Shown here one piece after another: positions 16,385 to 24,189 of a DNA stretch of 64,000 nucleotides. Under the pieces are notes generated by a model. It had not been told where the DNA came from. It saw only the letters and a program-made list of their open reading frames with translations, and did not search any database. The position numbers and the translations under genes are program-made. The stretch lies in contig NZ_JAGIQA010000002.1 of the NCBI RefSeq assembly GCF_017814975.1, forward strand, positions 124,001 through 188,000, in the 5' to 3' direction. Numbering within the stretch: the first letter of the stretch is position 1; the number at the start of each line of letters is the position of its first letter. This stretch comes from Cupriavidus consociatus (GTDB lineage Bacteria > Pseudomonadota > Gammaproteobacteria > Burkholderiales > Burkholderiaceae).

Positions 16385-17695
16385 TCAGGCAACCCGGCGC
16401 ACCGGCGGAATGCGGTACTCGCCCGCGATAAAGGCCGGCGCGGGATGGTACAGGCGCAGGATCAGGTAAAACGGGCCCGCGGGTGCCGGCAGCCAGTTGT
16501 CGGCCTGTTCGGGCCGCCGGTGCGAGATCGGGATGACCAGGCTGCCATCGGGCTCCATGCGCAGGCCCGGCGTGCGGTCTCCCACCGCGTAGCGGCCGAT
16601 CTCATTGGCGCTGAAGAAGCGGTCCTCGCCGTACAGCGAGACCGACCAGAACGCCTGCGCCGGCGGCAGCATGCCGGGCGGGAAGCGCAGTTCGTACGCC
16701 CGTGCCCCATGCAGCGGCTCGCTGTCGGCATCGAAATCGGCCATCGCGTAGATGGCTTCGTCGGCGCGCAGCGCGCCGAGGCCCTTCATCGCGGTGCAGG
16801 CGCGCTGCAGCCAGTCGTCGCCATAGACCCCGAGCTTCAGGCTGTAGCCCCAGCTCTTGCGGCCCTGGCTGCGCGTATGCGCCTCGATCAGCTGCATGGC
16901 CTGGCGATATGCGTTCTCCAGGCCGGCGCGGACTTCCGCGCGCAATGCCGTGACATCGATCTCGCCCTCCAGTTTCAGGCCGGCCTTGCGCAGCAGTGTG
17001 AACGCGCCCAGCTCGCGTTCGGCGGGCGGGTACTCGCGCAGCGCGTTGAACAGGTTCTGGAAGAAGTCGAGCGCGTCGTTGCCGGACTCGCACCAGTCGC
17101 GCACGCAGTGCGGCACGGTCTTGCCCGGTGCGTCGAGCGCAAAGCCGCTTTCGAATGCATGGGCCGCGGCCAGGTCGTCGGGCCCCTCCACCAGCACGCG
17201 GCCCAGCAGCCAGACCAGCGAGGTGGGGCACGCCACCACATGCCCGCCTTCGGCATGCTGGCCCGGGCCGACCAGCGTCACCATGCCGCCTTCTGCCGGC
17301 ACGTTGCGCGGGCCCAGGTTCTCGAAGTTGTTGGTGAAAGCATCCAGCAGCTCCACCACGTAGTAGCGGCCGCGTTGCGGCAGCGGCGGCACACGCAGCG
17401 TGACCGGCCCGTCGGCCAGGTTGGCCCAGCCGCAGAAGTACAGCAGGTCGTTGGCGGGCGTAACGACGTCGCGGTCTTCATGCGTCCACTGGCGCTCGCT
17501 CGCCGACAGCGTATTGACCGGCGCGCGGCCATAGCCAGTGGCCTCGCTGACCGCGGTCTGCACCTTGCAGGTACGAATCGTTTCGACCAGCGGATAGCCG
17601 TAGATCGCCAGCGGGATGGCGGCGGCGGCGACCAGCGCTTCCTGGCCGGAACTGTAGACAGGTGCGGAGAAAAGCTGTGGCGCGGGATGGTTCAT
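16385..17695 (-). CDS. DUF1254/DUF1214 domain protein, paralogue
   Basis: 436 residues from ATG 17695 (CCGGAGTCC upstream). It has the same two-domain plan as its neighbour: DVVTPANDLLYFCGWANLADGPVTLRVPP and RYYVVELLDAFTNNFENLG, then C-terminal FWSVSLYGEDRFFSANEIGRYAVGDRTPGL and NWLPAPAGPFYLILRLYHP. The N-terminal 50 residues include AAAAIPLAIYGYPLVETIRT, a segment common at the DUF1254 start. The two paralogues are clearly diverged, so this is an old duplication or a hetero-complex, not a recent copy. Function unknown. Confidence 0.78.
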   Translation of the reverse strand: MNHPAPQLFSAPVYSSGQEALVAAAAIPLAIYGYPLVETIRTCKVQTAVSEATGYGRAPVNTLSASERQWTHEDRDVVTPANDLLYFCGWANLADGPVTLRVPPLPQRGRYYVVELLDAFTNNFENLGPRNVPAEGGMVTLVGPGQHAEGGHVVACPTSLVWLLGRVLVEGPDDLAAAHAFESGFALDAPGKTVPHCVRDWCESGNDALDFFQNLFNALREYPPAERELGAFTLLRKAGLKLEGEIDVTALRAEVRAGLENAYRQAMQLIEAHTRSQGRKSWGYSLKLGVYGDDWLQRACTAMKGLGALRADEAIYAMADFDADSEPLHGARAYELRFPPGMLPPAQAFWSVSLYGEDRFFSANEIGRYAVGDRTPGLRMEPDGSLVIPISHRRPEQADNWLPAPAGPFYLILRLYHPAPAFIAGEYRIPPVRRVA

Positions 17696-17744
17696 GCAGG
17701 GACTCCGGAAAAATGGGCGGAAATAGCGGAAACGCGCGGGCGGC

Positions 17745-18743
17745 TCATTCCTGGGCCGCGCCGCTCGACTTGACCAGCGCGGCCCAGGCGGGCACGTCGC
17801 TGCGCATCTGCGCGGCGAAGGCGTTGCGCGGCTGGGGGGTGTAGCGCATGCCGAGCGCTTCTGCCTGCGCCTTGATGGCGGGATCGCGCATGGCGGCGTT
17901 GGTGGCGCGTTCGAGCTTGTCGACGATCTCGGCCGGCGTGCGCGCGGGGGCGAACAGCGCAAACCAGCTGTCCACCCCGAACGCCACGCCCGCCTCGGTA
18001 AAGGTGGGCACGTCGGGCAGCGCGGGCGAGCGTTCCGAGCCGGTGACCGCCAGCGCCCTTACCTTGCCGCTGCGGATCAGCGGCAGCGTGCCGGCAAGGT
18101 CGGACATGGCCACGGGCAGCGTGCCGCCCATCACGTCGGTCAGCATCGGGCTGACTCCCTTGTACGGGATGTGTCGCAGGCGGATGCCGCCCAGCACGTT
18201 GAGGCTTTCGCCGGCGAGATGGCCGCCGGAGCCGTTGCCCCATGAGCCATAGGTCAGGTCGGCGCCCGGCCGCTTTGCCGCGGCGATCAGCGCGGGCAGG
18301 TCGCGGCCGGTAAAGCCGGGGCCGACGATCAGCACATTGCCGCCGTAGAAGAGGCGGCTGATGGGCACGAAGTCGCGCAGCGGGTCATAGGGCAGCTTCG
18401 GGAAGATCGCCGGCGCAATCGCATGCGTGGCGGAGATGCCGAGCACCAGCGTGTAGCCGTCCGGCGCGGCACGCGCGACCTGAGCCGAGCCGATGGTGCC
18501 GGTAGCACCCGCCACGTTCTCCACCACCACGGTCTTGCCGAGCTCCTTCGACAGGCCCGCCGCCAGCAGCCGGCCGACCACGTCGGTGCCGCCGCCGGGC
18601 GGGAACGGCACGACCAGCCGGATCGGCTTGTCGGGATAGGGCCCGGCGTGCGCGGGGGAAGCCACCCCGCACAGCGCCACGGCCAGCGCGCCCAGTCCGC
18701 GCAGCGCCATGCGCCGCGCCGGCAAGTGCGTGTGCCTTTGCAT
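17745..18743 (-). CDS. Bug (TctC) family periplasmic binding protein
   Basis: 332 residues; ATG 18743 with AGGAGACAAG upstream. Signal peptide MALRGLGALAVALCGVASPAHA. Family marks: YPDKPIRLVVPFPPGGGTD, VVVENVAGATG, ARAAPDGYTLVLG, YGSWGNGSGGHLAGE and GVAFGVDSWFALFAPARTP. It lies between the ADP-forming acyl-CoA synthetase and the DUF1254 pair in one leftward run of genes, so its ligand is probably the acid that the synthetase activates. No permease partner is present. Confidence 0.88.
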   Translation of the reverse strand: MQRHTHLPARRMALRGLGALAVALCGVASPAHAGPYPDKPIRLVVPFPPGGGTDVVGRLLAAGLSKELGKTVVVENVAGATGTIGSAQVARAAPDGYTLVLGISATHAIAPAIFPKLPYDPLRDFVPISRLFYGGNVLIVGPGFTGRDLPALIAAAKRPGADLTYGSWGNGSGGHLAGESLNVLGGIRLRHIPYKGVSPMLTDVMGGTLPVAMSDLAGTLPLIRSGKVRALAVTGSERSPALPDVPTFTEAGVAFGVDSWFALFAPARTPAEIVDKLERATNAAMRDPAIKAQAEALGMRYTPQPRNAFAAQMRSDVPAWAALVKSSGAAQE

Positions 18744-18837
18744 GCTTGTCTCCTGTCTTGTTTGAGGTATGACGTCCTGCCGCGGTGGCGGCGCCCGTCT
18801 GCGCAGGCATCCTTGACCACCGCGTTGCGCGCTGTCG

Positions 18838-21027
18838 CTATGAAGCGCTGCAACGATCCGCGCGAAGCGTGACCACCGCGTCGGCGGCGACCAGCCCCTG
18901 CGCGGTGACGATAAAAGGATTGATCTCGAGCGTGTCCAGGTGCTCCCCCAGATCGGCGGCCAGTTGCGACACCGTGGCCAGCACCTGCGCCGCGGTGTCG
19001 AGATCCACTTCGGGGTTGCCGCGATGCCCTTCGCACAGCGCGGCGGCGCGGCTGTCGCACAGCATCGCGCGCGCTTGCGCGCGCGACAGCGGTGCCAGCC
19101 CGCAGGCGGTCTGGCGGAAGATCTCGACCGCGGTGCCGCCGATGCCCGCCAGCGCCACCAGCCCAAACACCGGGTCGCGCCGCACGCCGACCATCACCTC
19201 GCCCCAGCCGCGCACCATGCGCGCCACCAGAACGCCCTCGAACGGCACCGGCGCCCCGCTTTCGGTGCGCGCCAGGGCGACGGCTTGCGCCATGCGGGCG
19301 AAGGCTTCGCGCACCGCCTGCGCATCGGCGAGGTTGAGAGCGACGCCGCCGACATCGCTCTTGTGCAGGATCTCGCGCGAGCACAGCTTGACCACCACGG
19401 GATAGCCAAGGCCCTCGGCGATGCGCACCGCCTCGTCCGCATCGCGCGCGAGCCCGTGCGGAGCCACCGGCACGCCGGCGTCGGCGAGCAAACGCATGGC
19501 CTCGTATTCAGACAGCGCGCACTGCGCCCTGGCTTCGCGGGACAAGTTGCGCAGTCGTGCATCGCCCATGCCTTGCCGAGGCTCGGCCTCCGTCGAGGTA
19601 CCCGCGCCGCGGGCGCCTTCCAGCGCCGCCGCCCGCGCCAGCGTGGCGACGGCTTCGACCGCATGACCCGGCTCGCGGAACACCAGGCAGCCGCGCGCTT
19701 CCAGCCATGCGCGCTTGTCGTCGTCGACGATGCCGGCCAGCAACAGCGGTGCGGCATTCGCGTCTTCGCTCAACGCACCGATGGTCTGCTGCAGCTCCGG
19801 CCACAGCCGCGGCGCATTGGCGCCCCCGGCCAGGAAGGCCGCCACGCAGCCATAGGCGCCGCTGCGCGCGACGCCGGCGAGGGCATCCATGAACACACGC
19901 GGCTGCGCCACCACCTGCCCCGTCACGTCGATGGGATTGGCGGTACTGGCGAACGGGATCGCGGTGCGCAGCGCCTCGGCCGCGGCGTCAGGCATCGGCG
20001 GCAGCGGCAAACCCAGCTGTTCGGCGCGATCGGCCATCATGATGCCCACGCCGCCCGACACGGTGACGATCGCCAGCGGCGTGACGGCGCCGCCATCGGC
20101 ACCGGCCGCCCGCTGCGAGGTCGCCGGCCGCCGGCCGCGCGAGAGCACATAGCCGAGCCGGAAGAATTCTTCCAGCGTATGGGCCCGGTGCACGCCGTAG
20201 GCGTCGAACACCGCCTGGTAGACCGCGTCCTCGCCGGTCAGGCTGGCCGTGTGCGACTGCGCCGAGCGCGCGCCCGCCGCCGTGGTGCCAACCTTGGTGA
20301 CCACCACTGGCTTGCCCGCCGCGCGCGCCGCGCCCAGCGCCTGGCGCAGGCGCGCACCGTCGCGGCAGCCTTCGATGTAGGCGAGGATCACGCGGGTGTT
20401 CGGGTCATTGGCCAGCCATGCGATCACGTCTGCCACCTGCAGCCCGGCCTCGTTGCCGGTGGTGACCCAGTGGCTCAGGCCCAGCCCCGCCTCGCGCGCC
20501 AGCGCGTACGCATAGGCACCGAAGGCACCGCTCTGGCTGACCAGCCCGACTTCGCCGACCGGCGGCACGCCGCTGAGGGGGATCGGCGAGAAGGTGGCGA
20601 ACATGCGCTCGCGCAGGTTCATTGCGCCCAGGCAGTTCGGGCCCAGCAGCGTCACGCCCGCATCGCGCGCACTGCGGGCCAGCATGTCCTGCATGCGCAT
20701 GCCGCCCTCGCCGGCTTCCGCGAAGCCGGAAGTGAAGACCACCGCGGCGCGCGTGCCGTTGCCAGCCAGCTGCACCATCACGTCCTGGCTGGCGCTGGCG
20801 GGCACCGCCACGATGGCCAGGTCGACGGGCTCGCCGATGTCCGCCAGCGAGCCATAGGCGCGCAGGCCCTGCACTTCGGCAGCGGACGGGTTGACCGGAT
20901 AGACGCGTCCCGCATAGCCCAGTTCGCGCAGCAGCCGGATCGGCATGCCGCCCACCTTGTCCGGCTGGGTGGAAGCACCGACCACCGCGATCGAACGCGG
21001 GTACAGCAGGGAATTCAGGTCAACCAT
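18838..21027 (-). CDS. ADP-forming acyl-CoA synthetase (acetate-CoA ligase family)
   Basis: 729 residues, the normal fused-subunit length. Order: CoA-binding Rossmann domain (YPRSIAVVGASTQPDKVGGMP, residues about 9-29), succinyl-CoA-ligase-like domains with the phospho-histidine loop AQSHTASLTG (H259), then an ATP-grasp domain near the C-terminus (VAPHGLARDADEAVRIAEGLGYPVVVKLCSREILHKSDVGGVALNL). It makes an acyl-CoA from acid, CoA and ATP with ADP and phosphate as products. GGAGACTGCC precedes the ATG. The IclR gene is 52 bp upstream and the Bug gene 94 bp downstream on the same strand. The substrate is probably an organic acid taken up through the neighbouring receptors. Confidence 0.87.
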   Translation of the reverse strand: MVDLNSLLYPRSIAVVGASTQPDKVGGMPIRLLRELGYAGRVYPVNPSAAEVQGLRAYGSLADIGEPVDLAIVAVPASASQDVMVQLAGNGTRAAVVFTSGFAEAGEGGMRMQDMLARSARDAGVTLLGPNCLGAMNLRERMFATFSPIPLSGVPPVGEVGLVSQSGAFGAYAYALAREAGLGLSHWVTTGNEAGLQVADVIAWLANDPNTRVILAYIEGCRDGARLRQALGAARAAGKPVVVTKVGTTAAGARSAQSHTASLTGEDAVYQAVFDAYGVHRAHTLEEFFRLGYVLSRGRRPATSQRAAGADGGAVTPLAIVTVSGGVGIMMADRAEQLGLPLPPMPDAAAEALRTAIPFASTANPIDVTGQVVAQPRVFMDALAGVARSGAYGCVAAFLAGGANAPRLWPELQQTIGALSEDANAAPLLLAGIVDDDKRAWLEARGCLVFREPGHAVEAVATLARAAALEGARGAGTSTEAEPRQGMGDARLRNLSREARAQCALSEYEAMRLLADAGVPVAPHGLARDADEAVRIAEGLGYPVVVKLCSREILHKSDVGGVALNLADAQAVREAFARMAQAVALARTESGAPVPFEGVLVARMVRGWGEVMVGVRRDPVFGLVALAGIGGTAVEIFRQTACGLAPLSRAQARAMLCDSRAAALCEGHRGNPEVDLDTAAQVLATVSQLAADLGEHLDTLEINPFIVTAQGLVAADAVVTLRADRCSAS

Positions 21028-21079
21028 GTGGCAGTCTCCGGATCTTGTTTTCTGGATAGTTTCGGTCGGGCCTGGCGGG

Positions 21080-21886
21080 CTATTGCCGCAGGCCGGTGGC
21101 GGCCTCGATGGAGCGGACCATCTCCATCAGCAGCGGCGCCACCTTCTTTTCCATCATCCCGCGCTTCACCTGCGAGCCGGGCACGGCGCAGTTAAACAGC
21201 AGCGGGCGGTTCAGGTATTTGATGCGCGAATAGACGCCCACGCCGTACACGCCGATGCCGGCATCGCCCTCGTTGAGCGCGAAGCCGCGCTTGGGGTAGT
21301 GCGCCACGTTGTGGCACAGCGTGTCGTAGAACGCCGCGTATTCCTCGGGCCGCTCCTCGCGGGCGGCCACCATCAGGCTTTCGAACTGCGCCTTCGACAA
21401 GGTGCACAGGTAGGCCCGGCCCATGGCCGTGCTCAGCACCGAGCGCACGGCGCCGGTTCCCGGCCGCGCCGGGGTACCCTCGTTGTGGGTGCAGGACTGC
21501 AGGTAGGTCACGTCGAGCCGGTGCGCCACGCCCATCGACACAGCGCCCTCCACGCGGTCCGCCAGCGCCTGCATCAGCGGACGGGCCACGTGGCGCACCT
21601 GCAGCCCGGTCAGGTACGGGTAGCCCAGCGCCAGCACCTGGGCGCTGACGAAATACTTGTCGAGCTTGGGATCCCAGTCGAGGTAGCCCAGCTCGAACAG
21701 CGTGCGGCAGATGCGCGAGACGGTGGCGCGCGGCAGCTGCAGCCGCTGTGCCAGCTCGCCGTTGCCGAGCGGGCGCGGCTCGTCGATAAAGCAGCGCAGC
21801 AGGGCAAAGCCCTTGGCCAGCAGGCCGCCGAAGGACGGATCCTCGCGGCGGCGTTCGGCGATGAATTGTTCGACTGGCAGGTTCAT
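21080..21886 (-). CDS. IclR-family transcriptional regulator
   Basis: 268 residues from the ATG at 21886, preceded by GGAGAGGAAAA; a TTG start at 21934 would add 16 residues. The N-terminal winged helix contains LGNGELAQRLQLPRATVSRICRTLFELGYL, and the C-terminal GAF-like effector domain contains GTGAVRSVLSTAMGRAYL and the late GVYGVGVYSRI. IclR regulators of this type often control aromatic or dicarboxylate degradation. It heads the leftward acyl-CoA synthetase/Bug/DUF1254 gene run and is divergent from another Bug gene; a perfect IclR-like palindrome lies in the gap between them. Confidence 0.87.
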   Translation of the reverse strand: MNLPVEQFIAERRREDPSFGGLLAKGFALLRCFIDEPRPLGNGELAQRLQLPRATVSRICRTLFELGYLDWDPKLDKYFVSAQVLALGYPYLTGLQVRHVARPLMQALADRVEGAVSMGVAHRLDVTYLQSCTHNEGTPARPGTGAVRSVLSTAMGRAYLCTLSKAQFESLMVAAREERPEEYAAFYDTLCHNVAHYPKRGFALNEGDAGIGVYGVGVYSRIKYLNRPLLFNCAVPGSQVKRGMMEKKVAPLLMEMVRSIEAATGLRQ

Positions 21887-21946
21887 GGCGTTTTCCTCTC
21901 CATCCAGTCTGGACAGCACGTCATCCAGTGTCAAAAGGCGGAATCA

Positions 21947-21965
21947 ATTTCCACATATTGGAAAT
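21947..21965. promoter_or_regulatory. IclR-type operator palindrome
   Basis: Perfect inverted repeat ATTTCCA-N5-TGGAAAT. It shares the TTTCCA/TGGAAA half-sites known for IclR-family operators and lies between the IclR gene and the divergent Bug gene, 61 bp from the IclR start and just upstream of the candidate Bug promoter. Confidence 0.6.
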
Positions 21966-21978
21966 ATAGGCCATCGTG

Positions 21979-22006
21979 TTGACCCCTCCGGCGCGCCGCC
22001 CATAAG
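21979..22006 (+). promoter_or_regulatory. Candidate sigma-70 promoter for Bug gene
   Basis: TTGACC (21979-21984), 16-bp spacer, CATAAG (22001-22006). The -10 is weak. The palindrome at 21947-21965 ends 13 bp upstream of the -35, a place suited to activation or to shared control. Confidence 0.35.
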
Positions 22007-22047
22007 GTTCTCCGCATCGGACAAAGATTCGAAAAGGAGACAAAACA

Positions 22048-23046
22048 ATGAAGCAACGCACCCTTGTCCGCGGCCGGCGTGCCGTGCTGATCACAGCCGC
22101 GGCCCTGTGCCTGCTGCCGCCTGGCGCAGGCGCCGAGGATGCCTACCCGGCCAAGCCCGTGCGGCTGTTGGTGGCATACCCGGCAGGCGGCCTGACCGAC
22201 ACGCTGGCGCGCGCGCTGGCGGACGGTCTTGGCAAGCGGCTGGGCCAGACCATCGTGGTCGAGAACAAGGGCGGCGCAGGCGGCATCATCGGCACCGACC
22301 AGGCAGCCAAGGCGGCGCCCGACGGCTACACCCTGCTGCTCACCATTCCCGGCCCGATCACCGCCAACCTCGCGCTGTACAAGAAGCTGCCCTACGATCC
22401 GCGCACCGACCTGCGGCCGATTTCGGATATCGCCACCGCGCGCACCGTGCTGGCGGTCAATGCCGCCGTCCCGGTCAGGACCGTGGCCGATCTGATCGAC
22501 TATGCGAAGAAGGAGCCCGGCAAGCTGCGCATGGGTTCGTGGGGACCGGGCACCCAGCCGCATACCATCCAGACCTACATGGCCAAAAAGTATGGCGTCG
22601 ACATCCTGCACGTGCCCTACCGCGGCGAGGGACCGATGGTGACCGACCTGCTGGCCGGCCAGGTCAACGTCACGGTGGGCTCCGTCACCGCGCTGCAGCA
22701 GCACTTCGCGGGCGGCAAGCTGCGCCCTCTGGCCGTGACAGGCCCGCGCCGCGCCGGGGCGCTGCCCGACGTGCCCACCTTTGCCGAGGCCGGCTTTCCC
22801 GACGACGCCTACCGGCTCACCGGCCCGATCACGTTGATGGCCCCGGCCAGGACACCCCAGCCCATCATCGACCGCCTCGGCCGCGAGGTCAGCACGCTGG
22901 TGAAAAGCCCGGCCTTTTCAAAGCGGGTCGAGGACATGGGCGCCGAGCCCATCGGCAATACCCCGTCCGAAGCGGCCACCGCCTACACGGCCTACCTGCC
23001 AGTGGTGCTGAAACTGACCGCCGACACCGGTGTCACGCTGGACTGA
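22048..23046 (+). CDS. Bug (TctC) family periplasmic binding protein
   Basis: 332 residues; ribosome site AAAAGGAGACAAAACA before ATG 22048. The signal peptide ends near GAGAEDA. Family marks: YPAKPVRLLVAYPAGGLTD, IVVENKGGAGG, AKAAPDGYTLLL, KYGVDILHVPYRGEGP. This gene is divergent from the IclR regulator, 22 bp ahead of a LysR gene on the same strand, and so probably co-transcribed with it. Its ligand is unknown; the pairing with two regulators suggests it may serve sensing or scavenging as much as transport. Confidence 0.88.
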   Translation: MKQRTLVRGRRAVLITAAALCLLPPGAGAEDAYPAKPVRLLVAYPAGGLTDTLARALADGLGKRLGQTIVVENKGGAGGIIGTDQAAKAAPDGYTLLLTIPGPITANLALYKKLPYDPRTDLRPISDIATARTVLAVNAAVPVRTVADLIDYAKKEPGKLRMGSWGPGTQPHTIQTYMAKKYGVDILHVPYRGEGPMVTDLLAGQVNVTVGSVTALQQHFAGGKLRPLAVTGPRRAGALPDVPTFAEAGFPDDAYRLTGPITLMAPARTPQPIIDRLGREVSTLVKSPAFSKRVEDMGAEPIGNTPSEAATAYTAYLPVVLKLTADTGVTLD

Positions 23047-23068
23047 CGCCCCAACCGGAGCGCCTGCC

Positions 23069-24058
23069 ATGCGGCTCAGCCAGATCCAGGACTTCATCGC
23101 GGTGGCGGAAGGCGGCAGCATCCGTGCCGCGTCCCGGACGCGCGACGTATCGCCGCCCGCGCTCACCAAGAGCATCCGGCAACTCGAGGACGAGCTGCAT
23201 GTGCCGCTGCTCACGCGCACTACGCGCGGCGTGGTGCTGTCGAACTACGGCGAGGCGTTCCTGCGCCGCGCACGCCTGATCGCGGCCGAGGCCCGCAGGG
23301 CCGCCGAGGAGATGACGCAGATGCTGGGCGCCCGCACCGGCACGGTCCGCCTCGGCGTCACGGGCGGACCGGCGCACCTGCTCGTGCCCGCGGCGCTGAA
23401 CCGCTTCCGGCGGCAACACCCGGAAGTCCAGCTCTGCATCGACAGCGGCCGGTATGCGGTGCACCTGCAGGATTTGCGCGCGGGCCTGATCGACATGGCG
23501 GTGAGCCCGGTTCCCGACGCAGGCATCGACCACGACTTTATCTGCGAGCCGCTCTACAACAACGACTCGGTGGTCGTTGCGCACCAGGAGCATCCGCTGC
23601 GCCATGCGCGGTCGCTGCGCGAGCTGGTGGGATCCGAATGGATCCTGACAACCGCCGGCATGCACGGCCCGGGCGCGGCCATCATGGATGCGTTCCGGGC
23701 GCGCAGCCTGCCGCTGCCACGCGTGGCGGTGCGCTGCGATACCTTTGGCATGATCCAGGCGCTGCTGCAGGACCGGAAGCTGCTGTGCATGGTGGCGCGC
23801 CAGCTGATGCAGGCCCGGACTTCGGCTTCGACCGGATTGGCCATCCTGCCGATCGAGGACGTCCTGCCCAGCCATACCGTGTGCCTGATCTACCGCGCCG
23901 ACTCGCCGCTGCCGCCCGTCGCGGCCAGCTTTGCCGCGCAGCTCAGGCGCGAGGCGCACTACCTGGTCAACATGCCGGACAGTCCGCTGCGGCGGCCCGG
24001 CGCTGCGCCGCCAGCGTGTGACCCGGCGCCGTTTGCAAGTGGCGAGCTGGTGACATGA
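23069..24058 (+). CDS. LysR-family transcriptional regulator
   Basis: 329 residues from ATG 23069 (CCGGAGCG upstream). HTH: MRLSQIQDFIAVAEGGSIRAASRTRDVSPPALTKSIRQLEDEL, with LTRTTRGVVLSNYGEAFLRRAR closing the DNA-binding part. The effector domain opens GTVRLGVTGGPAHLLVPAALNRFR. This resembles the CbbR/AbgR/TsaR branch of the family found beside Bug genes. It lies 22 bp after the Bug stop, so is probably co-expressed with it. The C-terminal 25 residues are Pro/Ala-rich and probably disordered. Confidence 0.86.
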   Translation: MRLSQIQDFIAVAEGGSIRAASRTRDVSPPALTKSIRQLEDELHVPLLTRTTRGVVLSNYGEAFLRRARLIAAEARRAAEEMTQMLGARTGTVRLGVTGGPAHLLVPAALNRFRRQHPEVQLCIDSGRYAVHLQDLRAGLIDMAVSPVPDAGIDHDFICEPLYNNDSVVVAHQEHPLRHARSLRELVGSEWILTTAGMHGPGAAIMDAFRARSLPLPRVAVRCDTFGMIQALLQDRKLLCMVARQLMQARTSASTGLAILPIEDVLPSHTVCLIYRADSPLPPVAASFAAQLRREAHYLVNMPDSPLRRPGAAPPACDPAPFASGELVT

Positions 24059-24189
24059 AGCCGGACCGGCACGCCCCAAGGCGATTTGCAGGCCGTTAAA
24101 GTCAGTTGTGACATTTTTTCCCACGGCTCAGCCGAAGTACCCGCGGGCACTACAATGCTGCAAAAAATGCACCGGCAGCGCCCGCCTCC

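Noticed and set aside
18940-21195. A 751-codon plus-strand open frame antisense to the acyl-CoA synthetase
   Set aside because: Same shadow effect: no motif, no ribosome site, and the leftward enzyme is complete with all family motifs.
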